Source of the DNA: UBA5399 sp964592125 | GTDB taxonomy: Bacteria > Bacillota > Clostridia > Christensenellales > Christensenellaceae | Length of the DNA: 34,739 nucleotides | NCBI GenBank assembly: GCA_964592125.1 | Contig: CAZQBV010000021.1 | Location: 1 to 34,739, forward strand | Direction of reading: 5' to 3' | Part shown: positions 1 through 7,604 of the stretch, piece after piece | Numbering within the stretch: the first letter of the stretch is position 1 | Layout of the letters: each line of letters starts with the position of its first letter | The notes under the pieces: generated by a model | What the model saw: only the letters and a program-made list of their open reading frames with translations | Databases searched by the model: none | What the model was told of the DNA's origin: nothing | Position numbers and translations under genes: made by a program

Positions 1-747
1 AAGCTTTGGGTAATGTTTTTTTATATCTTTGCCCAACATTTTTTGCGCAATCACATCTTGCCCCGCATGGCCTGCGGGTATACAGGCTGCCATCTTGCCA
101 TCTTTCATCACCGCAATTACATCTGCAATTTTAATTGCCTCCTCTATGCGATGTGTAATATAAATAAACGCAGTGCCTTTTTGCTTTAATTCGTCCACCG
201 CAGCATACACCTTTGTTACTTCTGCCATGGTCAGCGAATCTGTCAGTTCGTCCAGCACCACCAACTTGTATGGAGTAATTAGACAGCGGGCAAATTGCAC
301 CAAATATTTTTCCGCAAGGGAAAGTTGCCCCATTTTTCGGTTTGGTTTTGCATCCACTCCAAACCGTCTTAGCATATCCTCTGTTGTTTCATTCATTCTA
401 CGCCAATCCAGCACCGCACCGTTTTTCAGTTCACTTCCAAGAAACAGGTTTTCAGTTATGCTCAGTTCATCAAACACCGCAATGCCTTGGGTGCAACTAA
501 TAATGCCCAGCTTTTTGGCTGCATAGGGAGAGGCTACTTCTACCTCCTTGCCCTCAAAAAGCAAAGTTCCACCAGAGGGCTTGGTTTCCCCTGTGACAAT
601 TTTGGTAAGTGTGGTTTTTCCAGCGCCATTGCTGCCAATCAACGCACAAACTTGCCCCGGCATTATTTGCAAGTTAATACCAGAAAGCACCTTTATCTCA
701 TGGTAAGTTTTGCTTATGCTTTTCAGCCTAAGCAGCGGTTGTGGCAT
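1..747 (-). CDS. CUT2-type sugar ABC transporter ATPase, partial (runs off the window)
   Basis: N-terminal 249 codons of an ATP-binding subunit of a ribose/galactose-type ABC importer; the gene continues past base 1. Seen in the translation: Walker A GSNGAGKTT (residues 38-46), Walker B VVLDE (163-167) and the H-loop histidine in ITHR (199). The signature motif is degenerate: LSLAE (142-146) where the first domain of RbsA-like proteins usually has LSxGE or similar. The reading ends near the point where a first nucleotide-binding domain normally passes into a second, so the full protein is probably the usual ~500-residue tandem form (inference). Its ATG overlaps the stop of the upstream DeoR gene (TAATG), so the two are translationally coupled and the regulator probably controls this transporter. 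The substrate is unknown. Confidence 0.88.
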   Translation of the reverse strand, partial: MPQPLLRLKSISKTYHEIKVLSGINLQIMPGQVCALIGSNGAGKTTLTKIVTGETKPSGGTLLFEGKEVEVASPYAAKKLGIISCTQGIAVFDELSITENLFLGSELKNGAVLDWRRMNETTEDMLRRFGVDAKPNRKMGQLSLAEKYLVQFARCLITPYKLVVLDELTDSLTMAEVTKVYAAVDELKQKGTAFIYITHRIEEAIKIADVIAVMKDGKMAACIPAGHAGQDVIAQKMLGKDIKKHYPKL

Positions 748-1559
748 TATTCACCCTCACCCCTTATGGAAGATGTTTTTATTTTATACGAAGTGTAAAT
801 TGGCACACCATTTTCAAAAAAGTAAGATTTGTATTCTTCGGGAATATTGTCGTTAGTTACCACCATATCTGCCATGGTAAGTGAGCCAATGCTCATAAGA
901 GAAGATGAATCAAATTTTGTATAGTCGGCTACAATAACAAGCTTTTTGGAGATTTTTTTTAATTTGCTAATGATGTTGGATTCCGTAGAATTGGAAACGG
1001 TGAAACCACTGTTCATATCCACACCGCCCACCCCAATAATTGCTTTCGCAATAAAAATGCCTTCCAAAAACTTTAGCGACATATCCCCCACCAGACACAT
1101 TTGGTTGTGCACCAGGCTGCCACTGGTCATCATTACATTGGAACTTTTGTTGCCAGAAAGCACCCCCGCTACATACAAATTGTTGGTAACCACATTTACA
1201 TTTGCTTTGTTTAACAGCGCCTTTGCTACAAAATAGCAGGTAACGCCCTGACCAATGAAAATCCACTCATTTTCACCTACCAGCTCTGCCGCAACCTGCC
1301 CCACGTATTCCTTGTTCCTGTCATATTCCAGATTGGCACCCATGATGTTCTCTTGCACGGCCTGCTGCCGCTTATAGTCTTCGTTCAGAACTGCACCGCC
1401 ATAAGTGCGATAGATAAATTTTTCCTGTTCTAGTAACTCTAGGTCACTGCGAATTGTTACATCCGAAACTTTTAATAGGGCACTTAGGGTATTTACATCC
1501 ACTTGTCCCCTATCCAAAATAATTTCCTTTATTTTTGATAAACGCGCTGCTTTAAACAT
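747..1559 (-). CDS. DeoR-family transcriptional regulator
   Basis: A 270-residue DeoR/GlpR-type repressor. The N-terminal winged helix-turn-helix (about residues 5-57) contains the family pattern of a short recognition helix (KVSDVTIRSDLELLEQ) followed by RTYGGAVL. The rest is the DeoRC sugar-phosphate sensor domain, with GVGGVD and VIVADYTKF segments typical of that ribose-5-phosphate-isomerase-like fold. Such proteins bind phosphorylated sugars and release DNA. The ATG at 1559 is preceded by AGAGGG at good spacing. The stop overlaps the start of the downstream ABC ATPase by one base, so it is the first gene of a transporter operon and probably self-regulated through the palindrome at 1634-1653. 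It could also act on the operon that ends at 1808; this is inference. Confidence 0.9.
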   Translation of the reverse strand: MFKAARLSKIKEIILDRGQVDVNTLSALLKVSDVTIRSDLELLEQEKFIYRTYGGAVLNEDYKRQQAVQENIMGANLEYDRNKEYVGQVAAELVGENEWIFIGQGVTCYFVAKALLNKANVNVVTNNLYVAGVLSGNKSSNVMMTSGSLVHNQMCLVGDMSLKFLEGIFIAKAIIGVGGVDMNSGFTVSNSTESNIISKLKKISKKLVIVADYTKFDSSSLMSIGSLTMADMVVTNDNIPEEYKSYFFENGVPIYTSYKIKTSSIRGEGE

Positions 1560-1633
1560 TCGCTACCCTCTTACCGAATTGTTTTTTCGTTATGCAAACT
1601 ACACACACTTTTCACCAATCTGATACTTGGTTT

Positions 1634-1653
1634 ATTTATTTTTAAAAATAAAT
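1634..1653. promoter_or_regulatory. 20-bp perfect palindrome, candidate operator
   Basis: The half-site ATTTATTTTT is followed directly by its reverse complement AAAAATAAAT. It lies just downstream of the predicted start of transcription of the DeoR gene (about +6 to +25), a classic position for an autorepressor operator. It is AT-only, so chance formation in AT-rich DNA is less unlikely than for a mixed sequence. Assignment to the DeoR protein is inference. Confidence 0.5.
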
Positions 1654-1665
1654 TTGTATTTTTTT

Positions 1666-1694
1666 ATCATAGCATATTATTTGCCCATTGTCTT
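1666..1694 (-). promoter_or_regulatory. Predicted sigma-A promoter of the DeoR-ABC operon
   Basis: On the minus strand, -35 AAGACA (1694-1689), a 17-base spacer and -10 TATGAT (1671-1666). The -35 matches consensus at 4 of 6 bases and the -10 at 5 of 6. It would give a leader of about 100 nt before the ATG at 1559. Confidence 0.5.
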
Positions 1695-1730
1695 GGCTCT
1701 TTTTTCCGTTCTTTGAATATTCGTAAATAA

Positions 1731-1784
1731 AAATAAGCAGAAGCCACACATTCTAACACAACTTCCACTTGGGCTTGCTTATTT
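1731..1784 (-). terminator. Probable intrinsic terminator of catabolic operon 1
   Basis: On the minus strand, AAATAAGCAAGCC (from 1784) pairs with GGCTTctGCTTATTT (to 1731) with a two-base bulge and a loop of about 26 nt, and is followed by TTATTT. It lies just downstream of the last gene of the operon (aldolase stop at 1808). The loop is long and the T tract is interrupted, so efficiency is uncertain. Confidence 0.5.
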
Positions 1785-1807
1785 GAAAAAATCACCCCAG
1801 TAGTTTC

Positions 1808-2464
1808 TTAGGTGTTTTCTTTCCCGTAGGTATGCAAAAAGCGATAGCGCTCCGACTCCACGTAGCGTAGCGGAATTTCCTGCACAGCTATTTTCCCCAG
1901 TACAGACAAATAAATATCGCAGGCTTTTTCTATTACTTTGGCTACCAGCACCGCCTCGTCCATGTCTTTTCCGCAAGCCACCGAGCCATGGTTTTTTAAA
2001 ATAACGCCACTTTTATCACCAATGGTTTTGGCCGCCATTTCACCCAGTTCAAAGTGCTTTTCTGCAGGCACATATTCGCCAGCGATGGGGATAGCTCCAC
2101 CCAGCAATTGAGACATTTCCTCTACCATGCACGGAACTTCACGCGTGGGGGTTGTAGAAATCGCCATTGCCTTTTTCGTATGCGCGTGTATAATGGCATT
2201 TACATCCGGACGAACGCGGTAAATTTGTCGGTGCACTTCCTTTTCCGAGGTTGCCGTTCGTTCTCCCTCCACACGGTTGCCATCCCAGTCTATTAGCACC
2301 ATGTCCTGCGGCTGCAAAACGTTGTAGTCCACACGGCTGGGCGTCAGCAATATATGTTCACCCATTCGCATGCTTACATTGCCCCATGTGCCAATAAAAA
2401 AGTCCATCTTCTGCATCAGGTGACATATTTTAATTATTTCAATTCTTTCCTGTTCGTATCTCAT
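1808..2464 (-). CDS. Class II aldolase/adducin-family sugar-phosphate aldolase or 4-epimerase
   Basis: A 218-residue zinc enzyme of the FucA/AraD superfamily. Seen: the phosphate-binding GTWGNVS stretch near the N-terminus, LLTPSRVDY, the acid in SEKEVHRQIY, the metal ligands HAH in AIIHAHTK and a third His in KNHGSVACGK. Family members either cleave a ketose-1-phosphate to DHAP and an aldehyde (FucA, RhaD) or epimerise L-ribulose-5-phosphate (AraD, SgbE). Length and the KNHG region look more FucA-like, but sequence alone does not decide. It is the last gene of operon 1, 46 bases after the kinase. A GTG nine bases upstream (2473) is possible; the ATG at 2464 is preferred because it gives the same 218-residue length as the paralogue at 9246-9902. 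No strong ribosome binding site is visible for either start. Confidence 0.88.
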   Translation of the reverse strand: MRYEQERIEIIKICHLMQKMDFFIGTWGNVSMRMGEHILLTPSRVDYNVLQPQDMVLIDWDGNRVEGERTATSEKEVHRQIYRVRPDVNAIIHAHTKKAMAISTTPTREVPCMVEEMSQLLGGAIPIAGEYVPAEKHFELGEMAAKTIGDKSGVILKNHGSVACGKDMDEAVLVAKVIEKACDIYLSVLGKIAVQEIPLRYVESERYRFLHTYGKENT

Positions 2465-2510
2465 ATCTCTCACTTTATTTTATTCACTATTTTTCTATTG
2501 GTTCTTAATA

Positions 2511-4040
2511 CTATAGCTTCAGTAGTTCAGCCCTCTTTTTCCATGTGGGTTGAGTGGCTTCGTATGTCATCTTGTACAGCTGGTAAAATTTAAGATACTG
2601 TGCATGTTTGTCCATATCAGGGTGGTACACCCAGTTGGTTTGCACGGTTTTTTGCACTGCCTCAATGTAACTGCTGTAAAATCCCTGTACCACAGCATTG
2701 TTTATTACCACGCCCTTTGCGCCCAGCTCTTCCCCCTTCACTGTTACAATGGTGGTGCCCAATGCATCCGCAAACATTTGGCACCACACAGCGCTGCCCG
2801 ATCCACCGCCACATACTGTTACCTGTGCAATGGGAAGCGGCATATGCAGGTAACAATCCAGCATGGCAAAGGCCACTCCCTCGTAGGTGGCACGCACAAT
2901 ATCTGACAAAGAATGTGTTACGCTAATGCCGGTATAGCTTGCCCGTGCACGCGAATCTGTAAAGGGTGCGCGTTCCCCGCCCGCCAGCAGGAAGGGATGG
3001 TACATCACGCCGTTGGAGCCAATAGGTACATCCGCAATCATTTGTTCCATGTGGTTATACACGTTTTCGCCCGCAGCAGCGGCATCCAGCTGAATTTGCT
3101 TGCCCATGGTTTGCAGCATCCACTCCAAATTGGGAGTGCCCGCCAGAGAGGCCATCAACCGCAGCCAGCGCTCCTCCATTACATGGGTAATGGTCATTCC
3201 CGCCCGAATATCATCCTGCAGGGGCTTGTCCAGCACCATTTCGTGCAGTGCCGCTGTGCCAATGATGGAGCAACAGTGCCCCTTTTCAACCACACCGCTG
3301 CCCAGCGCACAGGCCGCCACATCCATTGGGCCGGAGGTTGCCAGCACATCCCGTGGCAGCCCCAGCTTGTCTGCCAACTGAGGCAATATTTTGAAAGCAT
3401 TGTCCTTTGCTTCCTTGAGTGGTGCATATTTGTTCCGATACTTTTCCATGCCACATAGGGTGAACACTTCATCCATATATTGCCGTGTGTTCTGGTTCAG
3501 GAAAATTAGCGACTGATCTGTGGCATCTGTGGTAATTTCGCCCGTCATTTTAAAGAACAGGTAATCCTTCAGGTGCAGGAAGTACTTGGCCTTCTCCAAG
3601 CTCTCTGGCTCGTGTTCGTCCATCCACTTCACTATACCATTTTGGTTGCCGGTGAAAACGCGTGTGCCGGTCAATTCAAACAGTTTGTCGCAGGTGCCAT
3701 CCGTTACCCAGCGATCCACCACTTCTGCTGCGCGTCCATCGCAAAAGCAAATGCCATTGCGCACAGGCTGGCAGTTCTTATCCAGCAGCCACAGCCCATC
3801 GCCTTGCGCGGTGATGCCCAACCCTACAATGTGCTTGTCTTTGTTGCGGGAAGTGACCTCCTGTATGCATGTTTTTGCCTTATCCCAAATTTCCAGCATA
3901 TCCTCTTCATACTGGTTCTCCTCTGGAAAGATGGCGGTAAGGGGGTATGCTGCCTTGTCTATCTCGTTGCCGGAAAAGTCGAATAAAACTGCCTTTATAC
4001 TGGTGGTTCCAGAATCGATTCCTATAAAATATTTTTTCAT
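2511..4040 (-). CDS. FGGY-family carbohydrate kinase (LyxK/EryA-like)
   Basis: A 509-residue sugar kinase of the FGGY family. Seen: the N-terminal phosphate-binding loop IDSGTTSIKAVLFD, ITAQGDGLWLLD, the catalytic-base region GPMDVAACALGSG, AGGERAPF, and the C-terminal ATP-site GGGSGS. From memory, the GDGLWLL and FLHLKDYLFFKMTGE stretches resemble L-xylulose kinase and erythritol kinase more than xylulokinase or glycerol kinase; this is a judgement by eye, not an alignment. It would phosphorylate the imported ketose or polyol in the cytoplasm. The ATG at 4040 is preceded by a strong GGAGGTG at 7-nt spacing; an upstream in-frame ATG at 4064 lacks one. It sits between the epimerase and aldolase genes and is paralogous to the kinase at 9920-11461. 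Confidence 0.9.
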   Translation of the reverse strand: MKKYFIGIDSGTTSIKAVLFDFSGNEIDKAAYPLTAIFPEENQYEEDMLEIWDKAKTCIQEVTSRNKDKHIVGLGITAQGDGLWLLDKNCQPVRNGICFCDGRAAEVVDRWVTDGTCDKLFELTGTRVFTGNQNGIVKWMDEHEPESLEKAKYFLHLKDYLFFKMTGEITTDATDQSLIFLNQNTRQYMDEVFTLCGMEKYRNKYAPLKEAKDNAFKILPQLADKLGLPRDVLATSGPMDVAACALGSGVVEKGHCCSIIGTAALHEMVLDKPLQDDIRAGMTITHVMEERWLRLMASLAGTPNLEWMLQTMGKQIQLDAAAAGENVYNHMEQMIADVPIGSNGVMYHPFLLAGGERAPFTDSRARASYTGISVTHSLSDIVRATYEGVAFAMLDCYLHMPLPIAQVTVCGGGSGSAVWCQMFADALGTTIVTVKGEELGAKGVVINNAVVQGFYSSYIEAVQKTVQTNWVYHPDMDKHAQYLKFYQLYKMTYEATQPTWKKRAELLKL

Positions 4041-4077
4041 GCCTGCACCTCCGCCATATGCCATTCAATTAGTTGTA

Positions 4078-4956
4078 CTAACCCTCTACATGCCCTTTTA
4101 CAAACGCCAGCGATTCCATTAACATACGGTCAAGCATCTTGTCGTTTGTCCCTTCGGGTAGCATGGAACGCCACACACTGCCACCCTCCAGCGCCACCGT
4201 ACCACCTTCGTGCACCAGCGGCTCGAAAGAAACGCACTTGTTGTAGCCAATATCTCGCAATGCCTTCCCCACTTCTGCCCAAGGCAAAAAACTGCCCGCA
4301 GCCGGCAATTTCCTGTTGTTTGCACCAACATGATAGTGCCCCAAGCGTTTGCCTGCTGTTCGAACAGCTGCCGCTAGATCGTCTTCTTCAACCATACCAT
4401 GAAAAATATCCAGAAGTATATTGATATATGGGCTATCCACTGCATCTGCCAGCGCCTTGGCCTCCGCTGCCGTGTTTAGCATAAAGCTCTCAAAGCGATT
4501 TACCACTTCCATATTCCAGCTTACACCGTACTCTCCGGCTGTTTTTGCAACCTGTCGTAGCGACTCAGCCGCATATTCGGTGCGCTGCGCCTTAAGTTCC
4601 GGATAGTCAAAATCGCACCAAGCGCTGTAGTTGATACCCGAGAAGTTGCGCGCGCCTATTTTGTTGATTGCACGAACCACGTTTTGGGCATATTCTACTG
4701 CAGTTTTACGTACCTCTGCATCGGTGGAAGACAAATCTTCCCCTTTTCCAAAACCACCTGTACAGTATATTTCCACATTTTGCGCCTTGCATGCAGCCAA
4801 AATGTCATCTATTTCTTTTTTCTGCATTGTAAGCACTCGTCCATAAAAAATTTCCAATACATCAAAGCCACATTTACGCGCCCGTTCTATCTTTTCTGGG
4901 TAGTCATTTCCCTCCCAGTCTTTACTCCAGTAACAATAGCAAATACCATATTTCAT
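4078..4956 (-). CDS. D-psicose/D-tagatose 3-epimerase-like sugar epimerase
   Basis: A 292-residue TIM-barrel enzyme close in length and sequence to the D-allulose (psicose) 3-epimerase family. Seen: the N-terminal MKYGICYCYWSKDW like the MKHGIYYSYW of the Agrobacterium enzyme, NMEVVNRFE with the catalytic Glu, LLDIFH with the metal Asp, GHYHVG with the His ligand and VSFEPLV with the second catalytic Glu. All four metal/catalytic positions known in the family are present. These enzymes epimerise C3 of free ketoses, including L-ribulose/L-xylulose and D-fructose/D-psicose pairs. A GTG at 4986 extends the frame, but the ATG at 4956 follows an AAAGGTAAGG ribosome binding site and matches the family's N-terminus. 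It is present in operon 1 only. Confidence 0.9.
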   Translation of the reverse strand: MKYGICYCYWSKDWEGNDYPEKIERARKCGFDVLEIFYGRVLTMQKKEIDDILAACKAQNVEIYCTGGFGKGEDLSSTDAEVRKTAVEYAQNVVRAINKIGARNFSGINYSAWCDFDYPELKAQRTEYAAESLRQVAKTAGEYGVSWNMEVVNRFESFMLNTAAEAKALADAVDSPYINILLDIFHGMVEEDDLAAAVRTAGKRLGHYHVGANNRKLPAAGSFLPWAEVGKALRDIGYNKCVSFEPLVHEGGTVALEGGSVWRSMLPEGTNDKMLDRMLMESLAFVKGHVEG

Positions 4957-5013
4957 ATGAAGTATCCTTACCTTTCTGGTTTGCACCGCTTTGCACGCTA
5001 CATTTCCAAGCTG

Positions 5014-6012
5014 TCAAACAGCTGCTTGTTTTTTACGGCGAAGGGCATCTATGGAGATAGCCACCAGCACCACCAAACCAATCACTATCTGCTCCCAATA
5101 GGAGGAGATACCCATTAGGCTTATGCTGTACTGTATGGTTCCCATTAAAAAACCACCCACAATGGTTCCCACTACACCGCCGCTGCCTCCACTCATAGAG
5201 GTACCGCCCAACACTGCCGCAGTAATAGAGGGCATCACCCAGTTCTCGCCAATATTTACTTGAGACGCGCCCATGCGTAGCACCATTAAAACACCTGCAA
5301 CTGCAGACAACAAACCCGCCAAGCAATACACGCCCACTTTGGTTTTATTTACACGTATTCCCACAATTTTAGAGGCTTCTTCATTGCCACCTACCGCATA
5401 TACATGCCTACCAAACGTGGTGAATTTTAATACCAGCACCAAAATGATGGCTATTATAATCATGATCAATGTGGGATATGGCAAAAAGCCCAGTGTGCCC
5501 TGCCCAATTACCGATACAGATTCGGGAATTCCTGTAAGTGGCACACCCTTTGTGGAAACATATATAATTCCTTTAAACAGTGCCCCCGTTGCCAAAGTTA
5601 CAATAAATGGTGTCAATTGCAGCCCACAAATAAACAACCCATTTAACGCGCCCATTCCCACGCCTGCAGCAAGACCCACAACAATCGCAACAAATGGATT
5701 TAACCCCAGCATAATTACCAGCATCGCAAATATCATACTGCACAAACCGGAAATGCTGGCTACGGAAAGGTCTATCCCCCCCAGTAACAACACCAACGTT
5801 TGGCCAAATGCCACTATAATTACAAAGGATGCCTGCCGCATAAATGTGGAAAGATTGTAGGGCGTGTAAAAAAGCCCTCCCGTTGCAAAATGCACCACCA
5901 CGGTCAAGAGTATCATTACCAGGAACACTGCACCCGCAGTGGATTTCAATAAATTCTTAAACCCATTGACTATCATAGTTCCAACGTTCTTTTTTCCTAT
6001 TGTCTCATTCAT
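5014..6012 (-). CDS. CUT2-type ABC sugar permease (RbsC-like)
   Basis: A 332-residue polytopic inner-membrane permease of the ribose/xylose/arabinose (BPD_transp_2) family, with about eight to ten hydrophobic segments. Seen: the family hallmark FGQTLVLLLGGIDLSV in the first third, NGLFICGLQLTPFIVTLAT in the middle, and the ATPase-coupling stretch GGNEEASKIVGIRV. It forms the channel with the ATPase encoded immediately upstream (26-bp gap) and receives substrate from the lipoprotein encoded before that. The ATG at 6012 follows GGGAGGAAG with 10-nt spacing; the more upstream TTG (6030) overlaps that ribosome binding site and is rejected. Confidence 0.93.
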   Translation of the reverse strand: MNETIGKKNVGTMIVNGFKNLLKSTAGAVFLVMILLTVVVHFATGGLFYTPYNLSTFMRQASFVIIVAFGQTLVLLLGGIDLSVASISGLCSMIFAMLVIMLGLNPFVAIVVGLAAGVGMGALNGLFICGLQLTPFIVTLATGALFKGIIYVSTKGVPLTGIPESVSVIGQGTLGFLPYPTLIMIIIAIILVLVLKFTTFGRHVYAVGGNEEASKIVGIRVNKTKVGVYCLAGLLSAVAGVLMVLRMGASQVNIGENWVMPSITAAVLGGTSMSGGSGGVVGTIVGGFLMGTIQYSISLMGISSYWEQIVIGLVVLVAISIDALRRKKQAAV

Positions 6013-6038
6013 ACCATTTCTTCCTCCCAATCCACTCG

Positions 6039-7526
6039 CTACTGCAATGCAATTTTCAATATATCTTCGCGTTTGAAGCTTTCATCCGGTGTAATAATAC
6101 CCTTTACTTTGCCTTCAAACATCACCATCATCCTATCTGCAACCGTTAGTAATTCTTCAATTTCGGATGAAATAACCACCACGGTGGTTCCCTTATCCGC
6201 CATTTCGCGAATCAAATTGTATATTTCGCCCTTTGCGCGCACATCTATACCCCGCGTGGGTTCATCCAATATCAACAACTTTACGTTTTTCTTCATCCAA
6301 CGCGCCAGTATGGCTTTTTGCTGGTTACCTCCCGACAGGCTTTTGATAGACACCGCATTGGAGGGGGTTTTAATGCGCAACTGCTGTATGTACTCGTCCG
6401 CTTCCTTTTTTACGAGTGGAAAATTTATTATGCCATTCTTCTTCATTATATTGTACGAAGGCAGCATAATATTCTCGTATACGGATGTAACGGGGAACAG
6501 CCCCTGCCTGCGGCGTTCCTCTGGCATTAGCCCCATTCCATGCTCTATGGCTACATTCGGCGAAGTGATATTCACTTCCTTTCCACCCAGTATCACCGTG
6601 CCGCTATCCTTTTTTGTCAGGCCATAAATACAACTGAAAAGCTCTGTTCTGCCCGAGCCCACCAAGCCCGCCACACCAAAAATCTCTCCCCGACGCACAC
6701 AAAAATTTACTGATTCAAATTCTTTGGCACGGCTGAAATTTTTCACCTCAAAAAAGTGTTCTTCCGCATAGGTTCTGTGAACTTTTACAGATTTCTCCAC
6801 CTTTTCGTTTGCCATGTGAAAAATCATCTCGTCTATGGAAAGTTCTTTCGTGGCGGCCACCTTTACCATTTTTCCATCCCGCATAATGCTAACGCGGTCG
6901 GAAAGTTCCTCCACCTCGTCCAAATGGTGGGTAATGATGACAATGGATTTCCCCTGCGCCTTCAGTTTTTTTATATTATCAAACAGATGTTTTGTTTCAT
7001 TCATTGTAAGAGCAGCTGTTGGCTCATCAAATACAATAATCTGGGTTCCCACCACCAAAGTTCGTGCAATGGATACCAGCTGCTGGTACGCTGCGCTAAT
7101 GCTGCTTACTTTCTCGCGTGGATCTATATCCACACTCAGCTCTGCCAGAACTTCTCTTGCTTTTTTTGTTGTTAAATTCCAGTCAATGGTTCCATTTTTT
7201 TTCTTTTGATGGTTTCCTAAGAATATATTTTCCGCTATGGAAATATCCTTCACCAAGTTTAGCTCCTGCGGCACCATACCAATTCCTTTTTCCAATGCTG
7301 CATATGGATCCTTGTTCTCTATTTCTTTGCCATGCAAAAACAGCTTTCCACTGTTGGGCTGATGTATTCCCATAAGTACATTCATCAATGTGCTTTTCCC
7401 CGCACCATTCTCCCCAATCAGTGCCATAATTTCGCCAGCTTTGATATTAAAATTCACATCATCCAATGCCAGCGTACCCGGAAACTCTTTTGTAATTCCC
7501 TTCATTTCAAGTATGTACTCAGACAT
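6039..7526 (-). CDS. CUT2-type sugar ABC transporter ATPase, two domains (RbsA-like)
   Basis: A 495-residue tandem ATPase. The N-terminal domain has Walker A GENGAGKST, a variant signature ISAAYQQ, Walker B IIVFDEPTAAL and the H-loop ITHH. The C-terminal domain has the typical degenerate P-loop GLVGSGRTEL, a canonical signature LSGGNQQK and Walker B LLILDEPTRGID. This asymmetry is normal for RbsA/XylG proteins. It powers uptake through the permease at 5014-6012. The ATG at 7526 is chosen because GGAGGGAAAT precedes it; an ATG at 7538 lies inside that ribosome binding site. A stem-loop separates it from the upstream binding-protein gene, consistent with lower expression of ATPase than of binding protein. 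Confidence 0.94.
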   Translation of the reverse strand: MSEYILEMKGITKEFPGTLALDDVNFNIKAGEIMALIGENGAGKSTLMNVLMGIHQPNSGKLFLHGKEIENKDPYAALEKGIGMVPQELNLVKDISIAENIFLGNHQKKKNGTIDWNLTTKKAREVLAELSVDIDPREKVSSISAAYQQLVSIARTLVVGTQIIVFDEPTAALTMNETKHLFDNIKKLKAQGKSIVIITHHLDEVEELSDRVSIMRDGKMVKVAATKELSIDEMIFHMANEKVEKSVKVHRTYAEEHFFEVKNFSRAKEFESVNFCVRRGEIFGVAGLVGSGRTELFSCIYGLTKKDSGTVILGGKEVNITSPNVAIEHGMGLMPEERRRQGLFPVTSVYENIMLPSYNIMKKNGIINFPLVKKEADEYIQQLRIKTPSNAVSIKSLSGGNQQKAILARWMKKNVKLLILDEPTRGIDVRAKGEIYNLIREMADKGTTVVVISSEIEELLTVADRMMVMFEGKVKGIITPDESFKREDILKIALQ

Positions 7527-7560
7527 ATTTCCCTCCATTGTTTAAGCTTAACAAAACACA

Positions 7561-7588
7561 GCGCTGCCCCACCATTTCGGGGCAGCGC
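7561..7588 (-). promoter_or_regulatory. Intercistronic stem-loop between binding protein and ATPase genes
   Basis: A perfect 10-bp GC-rich stem (GCGCTGCCCC / GGGGCAGCGC) with an 8-nt loop, between the binding-protein stop (7605) and the ATPase start (7526). On the transcribed strand it is followed by TGTGTTTTGTT, only partly U-rich. It probably acts as a leaky terminator or an mRNA 3' stabiliser that raises binding protein over ATPase and permease, a common arrangement in ABC importer operons. Function is inferred from position. Confidence 0.7.
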
Positions 7589-7604
7589 ACATGTTTATAT
7601 ATCC

